A stretch of 64,000 nucleotides of DNA, from NCBI RefSeq assembly GCF_040807025.1, contig NC_090947.1, positions 9,920,001 through 9,984,000 of the forward strand, read 5' to 3'. Below, in pieces: positions 25,097 to 40,000 of this stretch. A model generated the notes under the pieces. That model did not search any database and had not been told where the DNA came from. It saw nothing but the letters and a program-made list of their open reading frames with translations. Origin of the DNA: Struthio camelus. Its lineage: Eukaryota; Chordata; Aves; Struthioniformes; Struthionidae. The stretch's first letter is position 1, and each line of letters opens with the position of its first letter. Both the position numbers and the translations under genes were made by a program.

Positions 25097-28000
25097 CTGG
25101 AAACAAATGTTGCTATGAACAAACCATAACAGCAAAAAAAGCAACATGTAGCTAGGCAACACAGCTCATACTCAGAGCAGCGCAACAGCTGCCATACTTA
25201 GCAAAGCGTAACTCAAAAGATGTTCCCTTCTCCTACTGCTAACACCACTTCGTGGTTTACAGCATGGTGGGGCCGGTGGGGCAGGGGAAGCTGTGCTGTC
25301 CACCGCACTGCTGGCAGCTCAGCGCAGTAGTCAGACTGCATCAGGCAGCACAGCTACCCCAAGCAAAAAAAAATGAAATCCCATTTAAAGAACAACAGGA
25401 TTTCAAAACTGAGCAACTAGTTCTGTTTGGCTGCATCCACTCTGCTGATGCTAGAAGACATCAAATGATGCTTCAGCAGTTCAACGGGTACAGCTGCTGC
25501 TCCAGAGTCCTGAACACTAGCGATTTCTGTGGTTCAGCACCAAAGGACACCCTGCCCAGTTTTCTAGAAAAGAGGTAGAAAGAGGAAAGACTAAAGCTGG
25601 GAGTGGGCAGAAAGCAGAGGAAACACTCCTGCTGCTTGGAGGCATTACAGTCACAAATTTCCCAGGCCTTATTTTGTAATGCCAGTCTTCTCAGACATTA
25701 CAGTGATGGGTATGATGAAATAAAGTTGCTAAAGAGTCCAACAATCTTCACATGCCATGAGTTATAGAGATAAGAATATGCTTTTCCTCCTCAGTCCCAA
25801 TGTTTTGGGGAGAATCTGTTCCCATGAAGGATCAAGTAACTGTGCAATTCTGTCTCACCTCAACCGTGGGGCTCGTGGGTGGTTCCTCAGTCAGCGCTCC
25901 CTCGTCTTCAGCTTGCTTTTTCTTCTCCTTTTTCTTTTTCTTCTTTTTGACAGGTTCACCTTCTTCTACGTTTGTCTCTTCTGTACCAAAGGAGGGAGGA
26001 AAAGAAAAGGCAGACTGTCAGCTATTAAAGTATACAAGGCAAAAAAAAGCCCTACCTGTGCTTTGTACAAGATATAAGGAGATGCAATGAGGACAGTAAG
26101 AAACAATGCAAAATACCAAATACCACACTGCTTTCTTTACATCTCTCCACACTACCCTCTTTTATTGTCTCCACCTCAGCTCCCTTAATTGAACGACTAC
26201 TCCCTGCTCTTATCAAAACACACAACTACCCAAGACAAAAGTGACAACGTTCAGACACAGCACTATTCACGTCTCCTGGCACAAACGGCACTCCTATATG
26301 CTGCTCCCAAAGTTTAAAGCAAGCCTGCATGCTTTGATTTGCCTGCCAAATTATCTCTGAGTACTCTCCAAATTATCTCCCGAGTACTCTTCCTGGGAAG
26401 AGACTGTCCACAGCTTGGCAAATATTTCCACCAGCACCCCAGGAGCAGTGGAAGGACTCTAAAACCCATGTTAGAAACACTCAGCCAGCAGTAGGATATG
26501 CATAACCAATTCTTGTATCTTGACATTGGAAATCTGTTAAGAAGCAAATCAGCAATCTTCCCTGAACAGTTTAGGCTAGCAAATGCAAAGAACCAATGCT
26601 GGGCTAGCATACAACATTTAATGCAAAAGCAGAAATTTTGTCCTGTCCTGGAAGACAGGGATTGAACTATTTGTATAAGTTGAGAGGACTGTTAACCCAC
26701 AGAAAGATTTACTAATGTTCTTTTAAATTTATTTTTCAGAACGATTTGTCAACAGGAGGCGTTATCTAATCATAGTGGTAGAGGCCACTCCTGATTTACC
26801 ACTCCATTTTCTAGAATATTACCATGCAGTTTTAGGAATCGCTAGGTAAAGAAATCATTACCCAGCTGACAACTTATGTAGTAGCCAGGCTGTTACTAGA
26901 GTCTACCCCAATTAAACTTATTTGCACAACTGAGTCAGCACTGGACATCAAGTTTCTCAGCATGCAGTACTCATGAGTAAGTTAATGACATATCAACCAC
27001 AGACCTTCAAGTAGCCACAAAACTGAGATGCTGAAATCAGTGCTGTCTGAGGTGTGTAAAGTTGCTACCAGAAGCGTGACTCAAGAAGAAATAATCTTCT
27101 TAGAGTACTCCCAAAAAACAGAACCAATTTCATTTGGAAAGTACACTCACTTATCACTTACAGAAAGAACAGAAACAAAACCAGTGCAATTATAGAAACG
27201 CCAAAACACGCAGCTTCCTAACATCTTGATTGCACTCTCACACATTTAGTTCCTCAGGGCAGCAAAAGGATTATACGATTCAAAAACATGCTTCAATCTT
27301 TGCCTCTAACATAACCTTCAGACAAAAGTTTGTCTTCAGGGTAGAAAAACTCTGAACACGTCTACAGCAAAATACAGCCAGGTAGCCCACGTAGTTTTCT
27401 GACACTAAAAATGCCAGAAGCAAAAACCAAAGGATTCCAGATGAAGGAACAGTTATGTATAACTGTAAGTGGATTCTGTCATACATGTCATTCACACGGA
27501 ACAGTACGCAAGCAAAAGGTTCCAAAACATGTGTAAATACAAATATCAGCTTCCCTACTTTATGTATATGACATAGATAAAAGGTGGCTGAAAAAATAAG
27601 CATATACTACATTACAATCATTCAATACAAAAGGAGCATACGCATCACATTTGCTCTGCTACATGTCTTCACTTAGCTAGGTTACTAAGTAAAAAGCAGC
27701 TATGCATTTTCAAGCAAAATGCTGGGTGGGACCTTGGGAAAATAACTTATTGTTATTACTATCTGTGTCATCAGGTCTGACACACCAGGCAGTGGAACCT
27801 GTCACGATTTACAACAATAGATAACGTACCGCACATTCACAGGCACTGACACTTCTCACAGCTGGCAGCAGATGCTTTCATGAAGGTTTAAGCTGCTGCT
27901 TTCTAGCAAAGCTCATCACAAGGCTTCACACAGTCGTACCTCAGCAGAATGAGGATAAAGGCTCCAGGGGTGCTGTTCTTTTCCCTCCAGAACCAGGGCT

Positions 28001-31000
28001 TCCAAATCACTCAAGCCCAGTGGGGCTTCTCTGTGATATACAGCAGCTGACAAGAAAGCCAACGGTTCTCACTACTGCAAGTAGGCACAGTAAGCAGCAC
28101 CCAGAAGAGCAGCTTGACTGATATCCCTGCACCATGCGGGATCACTAGCTGTAGTTTCATTCACCCATTTTCCACCAGTTTTCTCTAAGCTTTTTACACA
28201 CCAAACTGATGTGCTGTCTACTCCCCACACTCTTGTTTCTCAAAGCGTACAGAATCAAGTCAGTCTGTCACTAAAAGCACATCATCACATCCCTGTCATT
28301 TAAAGCTTTAGGTCTTGCAGGGTTCACTCCATTAAAGATGACACTTCTTGTCTTCTTAAGAGATGACAGACTTTTTCAAGTGACTAGCTAATATTATACT
28401 CTGATGCTTAAATGCAAATCGAGTGCTTCACTGGGGGCACTGGCTAGTCCTGTCAGCAGGAACGCCGGGAAGCATTCCATCTAGCCACATACAACTCCTT
28501 ACAAATCAGTCATGTCCATCCCCCTCCACTCCTCCCTTAAAACAGGTTTTGTATCAAAAGGTTACTCTTTAAGTGGACTAAAATTTATTTCAGGTAACTT
28601 CCTTTCAATGTTTCTTAAGGTGTAAAAGATCAAAGCGTTCTGAATTCATGCACCCATTTGCCCTGTCAGTTCCTATCTAAAGTACTGCCAGACATGCAGC
28701 CTAAGCAGGGAGACACAAAACATGACACCTCCTCTTGCAGTAACATTTTGGTTTCGGGCAAGCATGATTTAAAAAAATTGTTTCCCTTTACTACAAACAC
28801 TACAGGAACAGTTTGACAGATCACTTTTCAGTGGCAGTGCCAGCTTCCCAGTTCATTCCTGTCCCTAACCTTCCTTCCCCTTGCACTGCAAACTGAATCA
28901 AAATTGATCTGGCTGATTTTTTTTTTTTTTGAACTGCTTTTCTGCCAACCCCATTCGCCATGCAGCTGCACAAACAGCGTTGGGGAAAGGGGGGGGGCAG
29001 AGACTTCTTATGCAATAGTATGGCTGGATGCACAATCCCCAAAAAGGACAAAGCCTAATAGAAAGAACAGTCCCAAGAACAGCAGAACTGAAACACTCGT
29101 GCCTATTCAAGTGGGACATGCAGCATAAATCGTGATGCTGGGATCTCCTCTGTGGTATGACCCTCCCTTCCTATGTGCTGTGGAACTTGTGCAACCACTC
29201 AGCAAACTTCTGAGACCACCATCACCACAGGATGCTGTGTAGACAGACCAACTCTACTTGAAAAAGAGCAAGGTCACTGTCTGTCTAGCCTGTGTCAGGG
29301 AAATCCATTTATTCTGCTGGGTGATCGAAGAAGAATTTGCAAACATAACTGCGGTAATATTTTAAAGGGTACAGGAGTACAGGCTGAAGGGATGAGATTT
29401 GCATAGAGGTGCTATGAGGTAAATAAGTTTTCTAAAACTGCTTCTTCCTTCATCTGAAGCATCTGGCACACATGAAGGTTCTGATATCCAAGTATCCCAA
29501 TAAAACAACCCACTCAACTTGCAGAGCTGGGGAAAAAAAGGAGCCACAAACAGCACACCTGAAGGATGCCCTTCCTTTTTAGGAAGAAGGGCAACACATT
29601 TGACATCCTGCGCTTCACATTCTGGGAAATGTTCAAAAAAATTACCAAACAGCACAGAGGATTCTGGCAGCTTAACAATATTCTGCACACTAAAGGCTCA
29701 GATAATTCTCTGTAGCTCAAGGATAACTGCTAAGCTCCTCCCATCCCCCTAAGCTAAGAGATATCAATGCTCAGTAAAGCAAAGGGAGCAGACACAGAAG
29801 TAGGTTTCCTGTATAAAATCATGAACAATTAAATAATGTCTGAATAGAAATATCCATCCTCATACTGAATAATTTCCAGCCTGGTCTCGTCAAAGTGTCA
29901 CGTGCAAGGAGCTCATGCTTGTGAGATGCCAGCACTTAGTTTGATAATGGCAGGGAAAGCCACGGGAACAATTCTGAGACTGTAAGAGAAGTTAGTTCAA
30001 AGCTTATCGAAAGCAGTAGCAGTGACAACACCCACATCCTCCAAAAAGCAACCGGGTAAAGTTCAAGCCTCCAAAGCACTTGTGTGTCCCTGTTCCACTA
30101 TAAGTGCGCAAGAATAAGCTGGGGGACCAGATCTTTACAGTATAAAGGATTCTCCCTCCTGTGTAACTTTAATTCTCAGCAGTTTCCCACAAGTTGCTTG
30201 GTCCACGTGCAGACACCATGAACCAACCAACCAGCATCGGGAAAGATCACCTCAGCATAAGGTGAGCATGAACAAGTATGGAAACAGCATAATTACTCTG
30301 ATATCATGTCTCCAAATTTGTCTAGAGCTCAACAGCACAGAGAAGGGCAGTGAAAGGCTCTGACAGCCCGTGCCTGCAGGCACAGGTAGCTGACAGAACT
30401 GGGAGTAGTTCACACCCAGATCTGGCTCAGATCCCACAAAAAATGGCTTAAAGCCCTCTTTTCTTTCTTTTTTCCCCTCCCAAGTTACACACAGGGTAGT
30501 CCACTGCCGTAGCAAGTACTAAGCCAAACATTTAGAGGAGCTGGAAGTGCACACAGGAGGGAAGAAGAGGGAGTAAGTTTCTTAAAATCAACTTTAATGT
30601 AAATGCAGGCTGTTCCAAAGTCACAGTCCAAAATCTTTGATCATCCAGTAACTCATTAGAGAAGGAACAAATGAACTGTGGGCACAGTTCAGTTTTCTCT
30701 CTCCAAAGCACAGCAGTTAAACACAAATACAAATTTATCACGTAAACTGACTGAAATTTCCAAGTGTTGTTTATTTCATCTCAAATTGTGATTTTCAACG
30801 TTTTCCATAGAATCACAGAAGAGCCAAGGTTGGAAGCGACCTCTGGAGATCATCTAGTCCCACCTCCCTGTCTCCAGGGAAGGAGACTCCACCACCTCTC
30901 TGGGCAACCTGGTCCAGTGCTCTGCCACCCTCACTAGTAAGTTTTTCCTCATGTTCAGATGGAACTTCTCGTGTTTCAGTTCGTGCCCATTGCCTCTTGT

Positions 31001-34000
31001 CCTGTCACTCGGCACCACTGAGAAGAGTCAGTCACTGACTCGGTCACTGAGAAGAGTTTTGTGTGCTAAAACATTTGAGAAACCATTTTTACACAAAATA
31101 AAATGGTATTGTGGGGGAAATTCCAGTTTTTCAAAGAGGAGCTATTTCGCTTCAAGATACTGAGGCTCACTAAAGATCAAGCTACTGTGCAAGAAGTTCT
31201 GTAAGACAAATACAAGTTGGGCTTACTTTTTTTTTTATTACTTTCTTCTATGCCTGCAACCATTTAAAAGCAGATATTTAAAATAACTGACTGCAGTCCA
31301 GCGTCGGCCCATAAAGAACTTTTTTAAAAAAAACGCAGCGCGTGAAAACCAAGGAGAATAACCAGGTATTGTGGCTAGCTGTCAATGTTAAATCCCACTG
31401 CACAACGCACACAGCAACACGCCAGCAGCACAGATGCAGCAACCAACCTTTAACCTCTGTTTTGACCTTCTTTGCTTTCACAGCAACCCCTGCCTCCTGT
31501 TCTTCCACTTCTTGAATTTTGCGTTTCTTCGAAGCAGCAGGAAGCGTAGAGTCACCAGATGGGTCATATATTTTTACTTCACTGTAATGAAGGAAACAAG
31601 TCAGTTTAAGTTACAGAAAGAAGAGCTAGCCCTACAGGTAAGATGCTGCCATTGAACGTTCACTCTCCAACACAATCTCCCAAGAATATTCTCAAACCAA
31701 TCTGGCACCACTGAAGTGTTTACAGGTTGCCAGGGCCTTTCTCTAACACGTGAAGGTCCATCAGTAGTCTTGACTACAGCAGATATCCCATGAAGTATGA
31801 CTGCCTGATCCGGACAGAAGATACCAGTTGAAATGAAAATTCAGTTACGGTTTATATCTGTTCAAGGCTGTACAAAGCACTTACATTACCCATTATGTTG
31901 ATCTCTCCACAGCTGAAAGTCTTCCCACCACAGCTGTATGGAGCACATGGCTCCCCACAATTTGGGAAGTCCATATAATTGTACCCTATGGGTAACATAT
32001 TTAGGGTTAGAAGTAGCTTTAACTCTTGCTTTTTCTGCATTGCCTCTCTACTGTCATGTTCACAGCGTACAAGTCACAAGCCAGGATAATGCTACGGCCC
32101 ATCGCTATGCTTCCCTGCACCGCATGCACCACTGACTTTACAGTGCAGCTGAACGCCTAATCTGTGCCTGAAATTGCCTCTTTCTGGATACTGTGGACTC
32201 CTTTGCTCAGTCCCAGACTTTTCTATAGCCTGCAAAGTACCAGCCACCCCAAAAACCCAGGACTCTTCCGTCCAGCCTTTTCAGGGGCAGTTGAACATTT
32301 GCTTCATCTAATACCAATAAAAATGTTTTCCTGACTTCTTCAGGACAGAATTCCTACTGAAAGAAAAAGGAGTTTTAAAACAGTAACCTAGTAACCCCAA
32401 ACTACTGCCCCCCCATCCCCTGACACTTTCTGAGCATCCAAACTTCCCTAAAATCGGACTCTCAAGTAGCTACCTGGCACAGATTACGAATCTCTGTCGA
32501 GTTACTAGGCTGGGAAGCATGTGATAATGCTAACAGCACCATCAATTCCTCCTCTACGCATCATTAATTATTCTTATGCGTATGAATACTGCATAACACT
32601 TTGAAGAAACTAATTACAGAGCCTTCTGCAAACAGTGGACTCTTTCCAGGGTTTCTAACTGAAGTAGAGTGCACTAGCTTACTTGACATTGTCAAAATAC
32701 TAAGAAATAAAAATAATAAATCATCAAATAAGCATGCCAAAGATGGGTAAAGCTCTCACTCTCTTCTTTTTTTTTTTTTTGACAGCATACTGAAACATTT
32801 GGCTTGAACCTCATCTCTACAGACTACCTTGCAACTAACTTCAGAAATACTACCTTGATGCAGCTAATCCATATAGGATCTATAGTTTCATACAGGACAT
32901 TCTTGCCAATCTGCTTAAAACACCAGTTTAGCCCTTCAAACAATCTCCATATAGCAGTAGTATTTCAACTTTGCATTAGAAGGACTATTTGACAGAGACT
33001 GAATCAGTTTACAGGTACTAGAGTCTCCCAACAGAGCTCTGTTTCATTTCAGGAACACAATCCACTCCTGAAAGAAAAGTTCAGAAATACTGATTTTTAC
33101 CATTTATGTCCAAGATGGGCATTTTGCATCTTTCCATTTCAGACAGTCAGACTAAGCCAAATAGTCAGGAGTTATCTTCAGCGTCTCTCCCCCAAGCCTG
33201 GACATGTTTGTAGAGCATGTCTAACAGTAGAAACATGTCCTGGCGGGACATCATGACTCCCTGTTTCAGGAGATCAAAAACCTACAAGTATGTTGTCTCC
33301 TCACCACCCTCCTCCTCAAGCTACTGCCTCCTTAAATCACTGCTGCTTCTTTTACTGCCACACTGTTGCATTTTTAAAAGCTTTCCCATTCTAGACGCTG
33401 CTCCAGTAATCTAGTCTTCACTACACTTTGAGAGGTTTGGCATGTGGAAACTTAAGTTACAGCCAGGCTTGAGAAAGATGTCAGGAAAACGCAGATGGGC
33501 ACAGCAATGCTAATTTTCCTGACAAAACTAGCACCCAGCCCTACTTGGCTGAGCACTTGCCCTCTCTACACCAAAGGTTCACCAAAATAAGCAGGCCAAG
33601 CTAAGCAACAAGCTTGCAACCAAGTTAAGGGAAAAGCCCAGGCCACACAGCTCAGCTTAATAATGAACTGTTCCAATCCTCCTCCTCCCTCTCCCTCTCC
33701 AGTCTGCGGTTTTCCCTGTATTTAGGTGTTCAGAATCCTCAACTGCAATTTAGAGTACCACTTCCAGCACCAGAAACTGCTCTGTGTCCTGTTGGAGTGC
33801 AGGGCATATTTATCACTTAAGATACTGTGCTGTTGTGTACAGGACCTAATAAAGGGGATGAAGCTTTGCTCAAAACAACAACAGGTTTTTTTTTTCTTTA
33901 AGAATAAGACTAAGTAAGTTTCTTGGGCAGTTTCCAATCATGTCACAGAAATTCATTTAAATCCTGATTTTCTAAAATGCAATTGATTCGGGCTTTCATT

Positions 34001-37000
34001 AAATAAAGCTGCTACATATTAACTCCCAAAATTATTCAACTTTTTGGGTCGATGCTGATAACATCTAAATATACTTGTTATCTGATGATATCAGTAATTT
34101 ACTATTAGAAAACCAGGTCTGTTTCTCCAGTTCACTGGCTTTGCCACAACTGTAAATTGCAAGAAAATGGAAATTCCCCTTAACAATGGCACTTGTCATC
34201 AGTGTTTAAAATCACAGAAAATGCTTTCTGGATCTCAAGTCAACTCAGCCCACAACCAAAAAGCCTCTCAGCAGTAAAAATAAGGAGAGTTATACCCAGC
34301 CAAGCTGAAAGGAAAAACTATTCACCTCTTGTTTTGATATTTGTCTGCCCTGGCCAAGGCTTTTCCAGTGCCACTTATTCTTCTTATCTAAAACAAAAAT
34401 TTAGAAGTGAAAAACAAGTTACTCATAACGAAAACAATTCACAACCTAAATTCCACAGTCCTTGAAAGGAAATAAAAATGGAAAGATAAGCGCATTTTAT
34501 TGGTCAGGCTCTGCATAACTGTACGAGTCTTACACTCGGGAGTAAAACAGTGACAAGGAGGTAACCGGGGTGAGAAAGGCATGCGCTTTTTTTAATGCTG
34601 CTCTTCAAGAAGTCAACGCAATTAAAGGGCATCTAGTACGGGATCAAACATACCACAGCCACGTGACAGGCAGCATCATGCCTCTAAGTTAACAATGCCA
34701 GCTCAAATTTGTGCACACTTTCTTTTCTGCAGAGGTAGCTGCATGTCTGGGCAGATATCGCCCTACAGTTGGCATACAGTCAACTTAAAAAACCCACAAT
34801 ACAGGCTCAAAACTTGATCTGGATTAAATGTGTACTTGTCAGACAATCTGTTTGTGTTTTGGTATTAAAAAACATGGCTCCCTCTCTTTGTTTCCATGGA
34901 AAGTGCCACCTCCTAAGAAAAGCTCAAGGAGGAATAGGCAGGTTTTTCTGGATTTTTCTTTTTTGTAGCCATGATGCCAGTACTATAGCATTAGCACCAG
35001 ATTTAGCTTGGAAGGCTGCAGCTAACGATAGCTTACAAGACCACACTCGGCAGGCACACCACCTAAAAGATGAGCCCTATGTTCTCCAGCATGCTGCACC
35101 AATGGCAACAAAGGGAACAGCAGGTATGGAGAGGCAAGATATACAGTACTTGGTGACAGGAGTACAATGCAGCACTCTTCATGTTCTGTGCTGACAACAG
35201 CTTCTTGCTTTGCCTCCAGAGAAAGCTCCTGAAGACTAAGAGTGGCCAATGTTCAGACTTTGGGGAAGCATGGTGCAAAATGAGAGGACAGAAAAACAAA
35301 AGCACCAGAGGAACTCTCTTCTAAGAAAGGAAGCTACAAAGCAACAAGCATATCTCTACAGCAAATACAATAGAGATGTAGTGCAATGTAAGGGTATGAT
35401 CTTATTCACCTTATTCAGAATCAAGAGTTTCCAGTAGAATGCAAATGAAGACACACATGTAGACATGAAAAACTGACACAAAAGGATGCAACCAGCATAA
35501 AGAATCCTACTTTCCAGCTGAGGCTGGGAGAAGTACAGGATCACAGTGACAGCAAATCAAGTGTGGGGAAAAGACTTTGGAGAGCAGTGCATCAGAAAAA
35601 TCATACCATAAACACAGGTAGTACAGAGTCAAACTTCTTTTCAACAATATCTGCTTCACGCAGCCATCAGCAACTGCTTCATGCAGACTTACCCCTCTCT
35701 CTTCCAAATGCCTCAGCCTCGTCTCTACTTTTAATCTGTTCTCAGCTCCCATTTCAGCACTAGTATCCTCTCCAAGGGCATCATAACGAATAGTCAAGGC
35801 AGTTTTAGCTGCCAGCATTCGAGAGATCTGGAGAAGACAAAAAGAATATTAAGTGCTAAGACTGAACATAAGGTGGTGATTCACTCTAATCTGGAAACCA
35901 TGCCCACAAACGGAAGAACAAAGTAACCACTTACTAGCAGTGTTAAATCCAAAAGTACATCATTTTTTAGCACTGCTAACTGAACACCATGTTTTCTTGC
36001 TAAATACCTAGAGGTAAACATCTGAACCTAGCAAGCTATTTATACCTCTCCCACTCCACCCCAACCGTTAGACCAGGTCAATTTATGGTGTAATTCCTAG
36101 CTGAATAGCTCTCTCCACAATTCATACAGTTGCATTATAAAAGCCTAAGCCCTGTAGAACTGAGCCAAAGTTACTGCCTGTAGCACACAATAAGATTGAT
36201 TTCCAAGGAAGACTAAAGCCTGCAACAGCTTACTTCATTAACATATAAAAGAAAGTAGTAACATACCCTTTGAGAAAAGCAGCATTATACCATAATCCAG
36301 CAGGAATGCATTTGTTACTACCCAGATTTGTTGAAGGGATAATCCCATTTCCTTTTTCGAGCAGGAACGAATGACACCCAGAGATCTGTGGCACAGTGGC
36401 AGCTTCCACATTACCACAAAGGAAAGCAGTAAAGCAAACAATGGAAAGAGCCTCACTGTGAGGCTCAAGGCATCTCATCACCAGATACTCACGCTCCGGA
36501 AAAAGCCAAGCTGGTGAGACAAACAATTCTGCAACGCACCTTTCCTTTATTTTTCGCAGTAGTTTGTCCTACTAGGGAAGCATGATAGATGAGGCCAAAT
36601 TTAGGCGTATCCCGCTTAGTCTTCAGTGCTCTGAAGAGTGCCTTCTCAGCACCCAATATCTGAACTGTTGAAGCTGGATGTTTAGCCAGATTCAGAAGAG
36701 AACCTAGAAGAAGGTGAGCAGAGCAACATTAACCTATTAGTGAAGCAGCTGAGAAACAGGAGACTAGATTCCTAAAGCATCCCAAAGTAGGAAACTCAGA
36801 GCCTTCTATTTGTATATGAACTGCTTCCGCGCTCATTTCATGAAGGATAGGTAAGCCATTTCAGTCCGTCATGCTTAAACTTACTCCGTATCTTGGTTTG
36901 ATTTCAGCATCAGGAAAGAAGGCTAACTCAATAAAACATACTCCACTGGAGTAATGCCTACTCCTGACAAAGTCAGACAGCAAGCATGTGTCACAGAACT

Positions 37001-40000
37001 GAGCATAAACACAGAAATAAGGCTATCACCTTGAGTCAGTCTGACCATAAAAGCCTAATGCCAGCTTTCCAGCACTGTACCTCAGAGGTGACTGAACTAT
37101 CAGCAATGGGCTCAGTAAGTGTCTCAGAAGAGGTAGTGACTAAAGTTGCCCTCACGTTCTAAAAAGAATTCAGGCCAACAGAGAACTACATCATCACAGA
37201 CTGCTACTGTGCTCATGCTGGTATTCTCAAATTCCTCAAAAACCACCTTCCTCCCTTTTACCATGAGGCATCCATCAGGGCCTTGCATAATGCTTTTGGC
37301 TGACCAGCTCCTCAGGGAAAACCTCTGATGAGGACATCTAAGCTTCCTATGTGACCCACCTGCATGAGCAATGAGCCTTGCTCCAACCAGTTCACCCACC
37401 ATGACAGTGAGATTAGGAGCAATGGCCATCATTCTGTTCTTCAGGTAGTCATACAACTGTGTCCGATACTCCGAGATTTCAATCACCTGGCACAGACACA
37501 AAGTTTGGTTACAGGAATCAGTATTAGCTGACAGACAAATAAAAGAGCTACATGTATTGAAACAAGAAAGCGCTGAGGATTCCAATCAAGGAGACTAACA
37601 AAGTGCAAAATGCACAGATGGCCAAGAGCCAGTTATTTAAAGCTTTATATAGGGCACCTTCCCAGAGCAGAGCTCCATCCATGAAGCGTATTGGACCTGT
37701 AGGGCTCATGCCCTTATGCAACTTATGTTCGCAACAAAGCTCCTGATAAGAGAGCTGGCAACATGCCAAAGACAGCGAAGCAGAACAAAAATACTCAGTA
37801 AGGACATTTTCTTTAGGACAAAACCCTGGAACATTCAGCTTTCACATAAATCTTTGCCACCATTCTCTCAAAATGGGATAAATGCTCTTTACTTTTTCCA
37901 TACAAATACACACAATTAGAAAGCACACAAAAAGCAGCCTGGTCTAGACTGAGAACAGGAACTCTCTACTCCTAATCCTGCCACTCCCTGGCAAGGTCAC
38001 AAAGGGACCCAACTGGCACCACTGATGTAAGGGGAATTCAAATACAATCTAGATGAAAGCAGGACAGAGCTCCTAATTCTTTGGGCCTCAGTGCTCCCCT
38101 TTTAACTCAGGGGTTATCAACCAGCTTCAAAACAACCAAGTAAGAGGTACTATATTAAAAAGAGGGCATACAATACCATCCTCCCAAGTTTTTAAAAGCA
38201 CATCGATTCCACCCCAAAGACAGACTGCCGCTTTGTAAGACTTCAGGAAGATGCCAACAGTCTAAGATGGCTCAGATGAGGTAGTGACTGCACACCCTCA
38301 CGTTTGAACATCAGGTCAGCAACGTTAGAGGAATCATCACTGCCATCACAAGTGTTAGAAAGGCTCTGGGAAAACCACTCCTTGGCAGAATAGGCTCTGA
38401 TACGATTAACCAACACGGAGTTCCTAATGCTGTCCATCCACATGTACATACCTGGTCACAGAGATGAATTATGTTGTTTATGTCTTCTTCTGACACTTCT
38501 GTCCCCATGGAAATCTCTGCGGCAGCCTTCACATCCTCTTCTATCTCCTCTGACAGGATGTCAGAAACATCAGAGGCGGCAAAATTTCTTCTGTCTCCTG
38601 TGGGGGACAAACAAAAGTACGCGCGCATTGGGGCAAGATGAACAAGTGAAAAATAACAGAAACAGACAAAGAAAAAGGTCCAAAGTAACAGCAGTGGATC
38701 AAGTCTACCATCTTCCTTTTCTGAACTCCCAAAGCATACATCAATGTTACTGCTTACTTTCATATTTGTACTAAGAATGGTTAGAAAGATAACATTTGAA
38801 ACAAAAAATAAAGCAAAAAACAAACAAAAAGATAAACAAAAACAAAGCAAATAAACAAAAAATCCCACTCTTATTCTGTAACACTGGATACTTCACCTTT
38901 TTACAAGATTACAAAGGAAGAATTCCAGGAAGCGAGCAGCCATTTACCACTAGCTAAACCAATGTAATTCTTAATTTTTTTCCCCCCCAACTTCAGTTGA
39001 AAAAGCTCCCTTAAAAATATAAGGTTTTCTGAAATGCAAGCTTCATTTAAAAAAAAGTACACATTTAGGAGTCAAGAACCGAGCGTCCAAAGGATTAAAG
39101 CCACCATTCTTTCTGTTCCAATGAACACATATAGCAGCTGCAACCTCAGAACACCCACAAGCAGCAAGTCTTTTTACATCAGGTTTTGGCAGCTAATTTC
39201 CAAACCAGTCTGCTGACTGTGATTCCAAGAAGATATGCTGGTGGTCCATGAATAACTGGTTGAGTCATACAGTGTTAGCTTTCTATTAACTTTCCAAATG
39301 GTAAATCGCATCAACACACAGATTCAAGCATATACTGCTTTTCTACTAGCCCTAATTACACCACTGCTGATGGCAGGACTGTATACATGACCGTGACCAG
39401 CTAGATGAAGGTCTACAAATTAGTATCATAAAGCACTACATAATAACATGCAACATATTCCAGGCTTCTGCTCTTTATTACTCACCAACTTTCCGCACAC
39501 ATTTACAGTACGTTAGGTTATCTGTGATGATTTTGCCCAGTTCAGGAAAGTGCCAACCATACCATTCCCTACAGCGCATGATATAGTTGTTCAATTCTTT
39601 GTCCAGGTCATCAAGAAGGGCTAAAAGGAAGAAGAACGGACTTTTTTAAAAGGTAGTTTAAACATGGAAAACTCTCAAATCAACAAATTTAAATACTATA
39701 AAGGGATATAACCCAAGTGTTTTTCCCCATAAAAATTCACTGGAATAAAACATAAGCTGCAGGACATTAGAAAGGCTTTAGTTTTCAGAGAACCGTACAA
39801 TACTAGACCAAGTGAGTGAGTGAAGCCTGAGGGTTCTATCACTCGGACTGTCTGGGACAAGAAGCTCCTTTATCTGCTGTAAAGCACGTTCACTCGGAAA
39901 GAGAACAGCAATCAATGTACTTCTTCCTCTCAGCCAGCCATTCAAGGCGTAACACACAAGTGTCTGATGTAAAATTAGCCATCTACTATACTTTTAAGAA

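Noticed and set aside
34090-34200. Possible fifth C/D snoRNA in NOP58 intron 12
   Set aside because: A CUGA and a UGAUGA-like word are about 100 nt apart on the minus strand, but there is no terminal stem and no rRNA-like guide that I recognise.
37124-37585. 153-codon minus-strand ORF
   Set aside because: It is NOP58 exon 9 read through both splice sites into the introns; the true exon is 37360-37486.
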